A stretch of DNA of 64,000 nucleotides, taken from contig BROG01000808.1 in the NCBI GenBank assembly GCA_030159075.1, forward strand, positions 159,501 through 223,500, given 5' to 3'. A program made the translations under genes and the position numbers. Position 1 is the first letter of the stretch. Each line of letters opens with the position of its first letter. The notes under the pieces are model-generated. The model did not search any database, was not told where the DNA came from, and saw nothing but the letters and a program-made list of their open reading frames with translations. This document shows, in pieces, positions 58,201 to 64,000 of this stretch. Origin of the DNA: Atrina japonica (taxonomy: Eukaryota > Mollusca > Bivalvia > Pterioida > Pinnidae).

Positions 58201-61200
58201 ATTATTCTAGAAATTAAATTTTGGCAAAATTCTTGCACAAAAACATTTCTTCACCTATTTACAAGTAAAACACATTATATGAAAGCAAAGTGAATGCAAG
58301 GGGGGATAATTGAGGAAATCATGCAAAAATGAATGAAATGATAAAGTCTGAAAAGACCTAAAAAATACGTCAAAATTTAATATTCCGATTTCTATGAAAA
58401 TACAATCTTGAATCATACATCCATGTAGATCACTCAGAAACAATCTGTTTTTCAATTCATGCAGTGGTTCTGGAGGAGAAGAATTTTAAAGACAGGTACC
58501 TTTTGGGATAAAAATTCGTAAAATATTCTAGAAATTAAATTTCGGCAAAATTCTTTCACAAAAACATTTTTTCACCTAATTACAAGTAAAACACATTAAA
58601 TGAATGCATCAAAGTTAATGCAAGGGGAGATAATTGAGGAAATCATGCAAAATTGAATGAAAATGATAAAGTCTGAAAAGACCTCAAAAATTAATATTCC
58701 GATTTCTATGAAAAATACAAAACTTGAATCATACATCCATTTAGATCACTCAGAAACAATCTGTTTTTCAATTCATGTAGCAGTTCTGGAGAAAAAGATT
58801 TTTAAAGAGGGGTACCTTTTTGGACCTATTCTGCCCCGCCTTGAACCCACCCCTGGATTAATCTGGCTGAAAAGGTACAAACTTGGTAAAGGACCTTGAG
58901 CACTTGATTCCTGTCAAGTTTCATCAAAATCCTTCCAGTGGTTTCAGAAAAGAAGTTAATACATGAAAAGTATACAGATGGACAGGGAGTGATTACAATA
59001 CTTCACTTGAGCCTTTGGCTCAGTTGAGCTAAAAATATATGATTGTCATTAAAAACAGCTGTTACAACAGTAAACAGCTGTTACAACATCAAACAGCTGT
59101 TACAACAGTAAACAGCTGTTACAACATCAAACAGCTGTTACAACATCAAACAGCTGTTACAACATCAAACAGTTGTTACAACAGTAAACAACTGTTACAA
59201 CATCAAACAGTTGTTACAACATCAAACAGTAAACAACAGTAAACAGCTGTTACAACATCAAACAACTGTTACAAAAGTAAACAGCTGTTACAACATCAAA
59301 CAGCTGTTACAACATCAAACAGTTGTTACATCAGTAAACAGCTGTTACAACATCAAGCAGCTGAAACAGTTTGACTTATTACAACAGCCTTGAAACCAGC
59401 CCTGGATTAATCTGGTTACAACATCAAAGGACAGCACTGTTACTGTCATTTCATCAAAATCCTTCCAGTGGTTTCAGGTAAGAAGTTAATTCATGAAAAG
59501 TATACAGATGGACAGGGAGTGATTACAATAGTTCACTTGAGCCTTTGGCTCAGTTGAGCTAAAAATATATGATTGTCATTAAAAACAGCTGTTACAACAG
59601 TAAACAGCTCAACATCAAACAGCTGTTACAACAGTAAACAGCTGTTACAACATCAAACAGCTGTTACAACATCAAACAGCTGTTACAACATCAAACAGTT
59701 GTTACAACAGTAAACAGCTGTTACAACATCAAACAGCTGTTACAACATCAAACAGTTGTTATAACAGTAAACAGCTGTTACAACATCAAACAACTGTTAC
59801 AACATCAAACAGTTGTTACAACTTGAACTGTTACAACATAAACAACTGTTACGGATCAAACAGTCATCAAAATCATGTTACAAACATCAAGCAGATTTAC
59901 TAACCATGCAACTTGACTTATTAAAGTCGGAAACAGTCCAAAATCATAAATATAGAGATTCTACAATGATTGCTAGCTGAATATCATGCTTATCTAACTT
60001 GAGTTACTTAAGTTTCAAAATTTGATATTTACCAAATGTCTTTTCAAATTTTCAAAATTAACTAACAAGAGTAAGATAAACATGATAATCAACTTACATG
60101 AGTTGTTGAATCTGTTTCTACCATAAGTTAAAACTTAAATAGTATGGAACCTTAGTCTATATCACATCTAAACACCATGGGGCTTGGACTCTCATGATCC
60201 CCTCAAACCTGTATCTTGCTTCAATCACAATTTCATCAATATGTGAGATTATAATCTTCAATAACAGACCCTTTTTCCCTCCATTTACTTTTATTGCCAA
60301 CTTTGGCCCCCAACAATTGGCTTGATGCAACTTCATGGCAACATTTTCATTACAGTAATAGTGCAGCTTCAGCCAATGAAATTTATTCAGTCCTGTTGGT
60401 CATTTAAATATGTTTAACTAACTGCAGCTTTCTTTATACAACTGTTTGAGAGTAGTATAACAACACAAGTTATGGTAGAAAGATTTTTATATAGGACATT
60501 GGGTAATAACATATATTTATAACAACATACTCCTGATTCAACAAAAAACAACTGTTGTAGTATCATATATTATAATAGCCATAACAACAACATACAACAA
60601 ATATTACAATGTTCACACTATAAGACATGGTATATTTAGAAACACTAATAATCCGTATGATGATAAAAAACATAAGATATTGTCATTACCTGAGAGTTTC
60701 TTTGATAACACATGTTAGATACTTCAGTTTACTGAGGGTTTCGGGTGTGATCTCAGCCTTGCACTCATTGAGAACTTCCGTCACTTCACGTCTCACTTTC
60801 TCTTGCACTTCAGGGTATTGTGCCAGCTGTAGTAGTACCCATGTCATCCCTGTACTTGTAGTCTGAAGATTAAAACATAGAAGTATAGCTTTATTGAGCC
60901 GTAAAAATACCTCCATAGTTACAGCATTGTTATTTAACTAGCTTGACGCCTCTGTGACCTAGTGATTAGAGCATCACACCTTGAACCATGAAGTCTCTAA
61001 CTCCTGCTCAAAACAGGCTCAAGCCCCACTGGAACCTAAGCTGATATTCGTGAGAAAAGTTGCCAGTTTACGTGCAGAGGGTCTGTGGTCTCTTCCAAGG
61101 TACATTGTATTAGGGTTCTCTCCTCCACCAATAAATTGGCTGCCATCATATAACTGAAAAATTGTTGAGTGTGGCATAAAAAAAAATAGAAAATGTACCT

Positions 61201-62784
61201 ATCTAACTCAGATTGATTATAACATCAGTGGTGCTCGGAAGAAGTAATCAAGAATACGAAAAAGATGGACAAATATAGCATGGGAGACACAAATGAATGG
61301 GCAAGTAGGATATGGACAGACTGAAGAGCAGAGGGATGGAGAAGTACTAAGATAACGAGACATTTCAAGAATAAGAACTGTTACCAGTAGTTTCCATAAA
61401 TTGTAGAATCAGAAAGTTTCATGAGGTTGAAATTTCACTATTTTGGAAATAAAAAAAATTGCATATAAGAAATTTTGTCAAAATAACAAACATTATTTAC
61501 CTAATCATGTCGGCAATATTCTATTTGTCATAGCCCATTAATTTATCGACACTTTTGTGTGTATTTGTAAGCCCTACTATCAGTATTTGATTAATTTTGG
61601 AATCTGATGTGGGTGCTCCGGACATGATGCGAGCGGGCAGAAATTTATTTCGAATTTTAACAAATCAATATTCATTTGCAAGCGGTCCCGAAGGGCAACT
61701 AATTAATTTGGCATGGCCTAAGAGAGAAATTCTTAAGGGTAGGTAAAGTGTCAATAAAACAAAAGCAAACAGAAAAAAAAACATCCACACATATTAAAAA
61801 TTAAACACGTTACTGAATAGACAGATAGAAAATTACCTCAAAACCAGCCATTAGAAAGCCAAAAACTTGAGTGACCAGCTCCTCATCTGTCAGTCCACCC
61901 CCTTCCTCATCTCTTGCTGCAATCAGTCTGGACAGCAAATCCTTTCTTTGTTCACCTTGGGGATAGTCAATATAACATTATCATCATCAGAAAAAGTTGT
62001 CATTAAAAAGCCCCACAATGATGTTTCAATTTACAAATTTCAATTTCATTTACTTATACTAAAAACATTTAAAGCGATATAAGCTGTCACAATGATTATT
62101 TTTGTCCCCTGGCATAAAGTAGAGAATATGATAAAATGTGTGTTCAAATACATTATCAAACATGTGAAATATTGTAAAAGATCTTCTTTTTGATGTTCAT
62201 TTTTTTATCAGAAATTAAGTTCTTAGGTACCGTAAAAAATATAGCTGTATTTCTGTATGCAATGACCTTTCAGATGAACTCTTTTGCCATATAAAATGTA
62301 CTTTATAATTCGGTCAGGGGATCTCGGTCATTGAAGCGATCAGACTATGTTAAATTCAACTGATTTTTATTTGTTTTATATTTACCTTTAAAATACAGGA
62401 CGCGATTTTTATCGGAAAGTGCATGTATTATGTAAAATATATGCTTTTCAACGCTATTTTAAATGCCCCCAGAAAATTGGATGAATATATGAATAAATAT
62501 ATCAGGTCACTAAAAGAAATTTTTTCGATGTTTAATGTTACCGTGAATGCTGACATTGACAATATCAAAAGAATATAACTGTGAAAAGTATGCATTACTC
62601 ATGTTATTCAATCTTGCCGCCATGTCCATTGGAGTTGGGAAGTTCATGATCATATATGTCAAAAATGATAAAACCGAGAATGCTATGGGATGAGTTAAAA
62701 ATGGGTTGAGATCACCCGATATACCCCACACGTGGACAATTTCAGAAACAAATGTTTTGAAACGACGAAAAAGACCAACTTTGC
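55000..62784 (-). CDS. Cytochrome P450, 3' half
   Basis: A heme-thiolate monooxygenase, presumably microsomal. Exons from 5' to 3' are a possible exon at 62,599-62,784 and secure ones at 61,837-61,955, 60,690-60,862, 56,399-56,512 and 55,000-55,264; the secure joins agree in phase. Seen: the I-helix MAGFETTST (oxygen-activation motif A/G-G-x-E-T-T) split across an intron, the K-helix ETLR (ExxR), DEFKPERF (PERF motif) and the heme loop FSFGFGPYMCIGNK with the Cys ligand, ending RVHPV-stop. The membrane anchor and about the first half lie to the right of the window or in unrecognised exons. The subfamily cannot be settled; the spacing between ALHR and LNWDDPDEF is about two residues shorter than usual. 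The introns are full of repeats. Confidence 0.85.
55635..56205. repeat. Minisatellite, 47-48-bp unit, about 12 copies
   Basis: The unit contains TTATCTTTGTATTTCACATA, GCATGGAACCTAGCTA and TTAAGTCAAGG. Copies are nearly identical, with a few damaged ones around 55,945-56,020. It lies in the last P450 intron. Confidence 0.95.
56399..56512 (-). CDS. P450 exon after ExxR
   Basis: 114 nt, acceptor CCATGTAG, donor GTAAAT. It encodes LFPPITSLFRVAQSDDYLKG and then a YYIPKGTIIGLHVGALH strand, the usual region between the K helix and the PERF motif. Confidence 0.9.
   Translation of the reverse strand: MISSYYFSVSCGTVRRLSERLLHSKGNNHWTSCWSTT
56817..57814. mobile_element. 1-kb TIR element
   Basis: The left terminus TACAGTGAACCCTCTTTACA and the inverted right terminus TACAGTGAACCCGCTTTACA differ at one base, and pairing continues (GCGACCATG versus ACGACATT). 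No long ORF. It lies in the P450 intron and shares its end with 13,664-14,085. Confidence 0.85.
57875..58830. repeat. Three tandem units of about 310 bp
   Basis: Each has GGCAAAATTCTT(G/T)CA, an ACATTT-TTCACCTA block, GAGATAATTGAGGAAATC-type, AGATCACTCAGAAACAAT and GAATTTTAAAGA-GGTACCTTTT blocks. Confidence 0.85.
58895..59035 (+). repeat. Dispersed repeat, recurs at 59,400-59,575
   Basis: TTTCATCAAAATCCTTCCAG, GAAAAGTATACAGATGGACA and GAGCCTTTGGCTCAGTTGAG appear in both places, so this unit and the following minisatellite were duplicated together. Confidence 0.8.
59045..59885. repeat. E-box minisatellite, about 19-bp unit, >30 units
   Basis: Two blocks (59,045-59,390 and 59,580-59,885) are built from AACAGCTGTTACAACATCA and AACAGCTGTTACAACAGTA. 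Many units contain CAGCTG, a palindromic E-box core; others have CAGTTG. Degenerate precursors lie at 56,640-56,760. It lies in a P450 intron. Confidence 0.93.
60690..60862 (-). CDS. P450 exon: I-helix end to ExxR
   Basis: 173 nt, acceptor ATCTTCAG, donor GTAATG. It encodes TTSTGMTWVLLQLAQYPEVQ and continues to the K-helix VIKETLR. Confidence 0.92.
60945..61180 (+). mobile_element. SINE family II, plus strand
   Basis: It begins GCCTCTGTGACCTAGTGATT with AGAGCATCACACC, then ACCATGAAGTCTCTAACTCC, the B-box-like GGCTCAAGCCCC, and the body GTGGTCTCTTCC-to-CTCTCCTCCACCA. Confidence 0.75.
61837..61955 (-). CDS. P450 exon: start of I-helix
   Basis: 119 nt, donor GTAATT; the 5' border is placed at the weak acceptor CCCCAAG, so it may shift. 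It encodes EQRKDLLSRLIAARDEEGGG followed by LTDEELVTQVFGFLMAGFE. Confidence 0.8.
62599..62784 (-). CDS. Possible upstream P450 exon
   Basis: 186 nt, open, between acceptor TTAAATCAG and donor GTAATG, phase 1 at both ends. It would join the next exon as Ser-Glu-Gln-Arg-Lys-Asp. It encodes KVGLFRRFKTFVSEIVHVWG and later MNFPTPMDMAARLNNM. The composition is protein-like and phase fits, but I cannot align it to a P450 segment with confidence. Confidence 0.35.
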
Positions 62785-63779
62785 CTGATTTAAGTATGGA
62801 ATGATGATGTACGAAAATAAACACAAAGGGTAATAAGAATAGAATGTATATTAACTGCAAATAACACTTGTTTATTGGACACTCAGTAATCTTTGTAAAA
62901 AAATACCGAAAGTTAATTTGCAATGCTCAAAGTAATGGCAGATAAACAATAACTGATATTATGGGTTACATTTGGCAAGATTGTTTCAATTTTACACATG
63001 CATTTGTTATTCTAACCACCAGATAGTCTCTTTGGAATATATATGAGATAAAATATTACATAAAATAAGCATGTAAAATTTTTCACCTACACAGCTCATA
63101 TCACTTTGACTACTACTTTCTTCCCCATTTTACGAGACCGAGTGAAGATATAAAGGTATATCCTGATATAGGCCTACACCAAACTTCAGTATGTTTGATT
63201 TATTAATGTTTTAGATCTACTTAAACAAGTCCTATAATTTCATTGCATTATCCGAAAAATTGTATCCCCCATTTTAATAGACACCCACTGGTGGAAAAGT
63301 GCTGTAGTATTCAAGGCATTTTGTACATGTATATTTATCATTCAATTATTATACTCACATATGATCATTTTTAAATTAAAAAACAAATTAAGGAGATTCA
63401 AATATCCAACCATATTGAAGACTTTTTATTTATATTGTATTCATATTGTTATAAATCATCATACTTTTGCTTTTTACTCAGCCAGTAATAGACAAAAATG
63501 TCTCCATTCATCAAATAATCACCAAAAATGTAAGTTTTATGCCAAAATAGAATCTGGACATTACTTTCTGAAAATTTGTGAAAGAGCACATTTGTTTAAA
63601 TATTACATAAGTTGTTTAGATTAAGAATGACAGTACTGTGCTGCAATATCGTGATGTTACAGATACAGTGAAACCAATCTTGAAATACCTCTCTCAAAAA
63701 AAGACCACCTATCTTGTGAGAACACATTCCAAAAAAAAAAATGTCTGAAGATAATGGAGTTCCAGAAATGGGTGCAGTT

Positions 63780-64000
63780 ATCAAAATATGAGTTTGACCC
63801 ACAACTGTCAGGCTACATGTACATGTATAAGGTCAAACGACATGTAAATATTTTGATTCCTTCAGCCCAGGTTAAAAATTATGAAAAGTAGATCAAAGTC
63901 CAAGGTCAAGTTCACTAGGTCAAAAATCAAGGTACCAAATGAAAGCTCTAGTCACAAAAAATCTAGATGTGTAATATCAAAGCCCTATCCCTTGGAGTTA
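63780..64000. repeat. Dispersed repeat, same as 12,380-12,775
   Basis: GTAGATCAAAGTCCAAGGTC, AGGTACCAAATGAAAGCTCT and ATCAAAGCCCTATCCCTTGG match the intronic RANBP3 repeat. 62,785-63,650 shows no other feature. Confidence 0.7.

Noticed and set aside
59039..59393. ORFs of repeated QLLQHQTAVTT type
   Set aside because: The 19-bp E-box minisatellite read in frame; stops are absent only by repeat composition.
62510..62923. 137-codon ORF taken as a separate gene
   Set aside because: Its protein-like part coincides with a splice-bounded symmetric segment better explained as a possible P450 exon; the rest is AT-rich and low quality.

Overview
The window looks like nuclear DNA from a bivalve mollusc. 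The support is a split RanBP3 gene with long AT-rich introns, no bacterial-style gene packing, and dispersed repeats of types I associate with bivalve genomes: two tRNA-derived SINE families, many small terminal-inverted-repeat elements, and CA/TA microsatellites. The species cannot be fixed from the sequence alone. Most of the 64 kb is intron or repeat. Coding sequence is confined to one long gene, one tandem gene pair, one 3' gene end, and the remains of two mobile elements.

1-31,900 (minus strand): the 5' part of a Ran-binding protein 3 gene (RANBP3). I place twelve coding exons whose splice phases all agree. They run from the start codon at 31,899 down to an exon at 1,171-1,289 that ends where the Ran-binding domain should begin; the domain itself lies off the left edge. 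The introns hold three copies of a Mutator-like MITE with 9-bp target duplications, a hAT-like element, a 2.5-kb TIR element, a 334-bp hairpin, minisatellites and SINEs.

32,100-38,000: gene-free and repeat-rich. It contains a SINE interrupted by an 883-bp insertion with a 10-bp target duplication, a 793-bp foldback element, and an approximately 1.3-kb array built of alternating short palindromes (GTGATATCAC and ATTCGAAT).

38,240-44,320: a frameshifted retroelement fragment, probably Penelope-like, on the minus strand. It is followed by a decayed Maverick/Polinton (adintovirus-like) element on the plus strand with packaging ATPase, small virion-type ORFs and an integrase, all broken.

46,086-53,386: a tandem duplication of about 3.5 kb. 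Each copy carries one intact intronless 204-aa secreted or membrane-anchored protein of the folate-receptor fold. The two proteins differ at two residues. A SINE sits in copy 2 at a site that is empty in copy 1.

55,000-64,000 (minus strand): the 3' half of a cytochrome P450 gene, with four secure exons from the I-helix to the heme loop and stop, and one possible further exon. Its introns carry a 47-bp minisatellite, a 1-kb TIR element, a three-copy 310-bp repeat and an approximately 19-bp minisatellite in which most units carry a CAGCTG E-box core.

The three host loci have no evident shared pathway (nuclear export cofactor, folate-receptor-like binding protein, P450 monooxygenase). The main interest is the dense, datable record of mobile-element activity.
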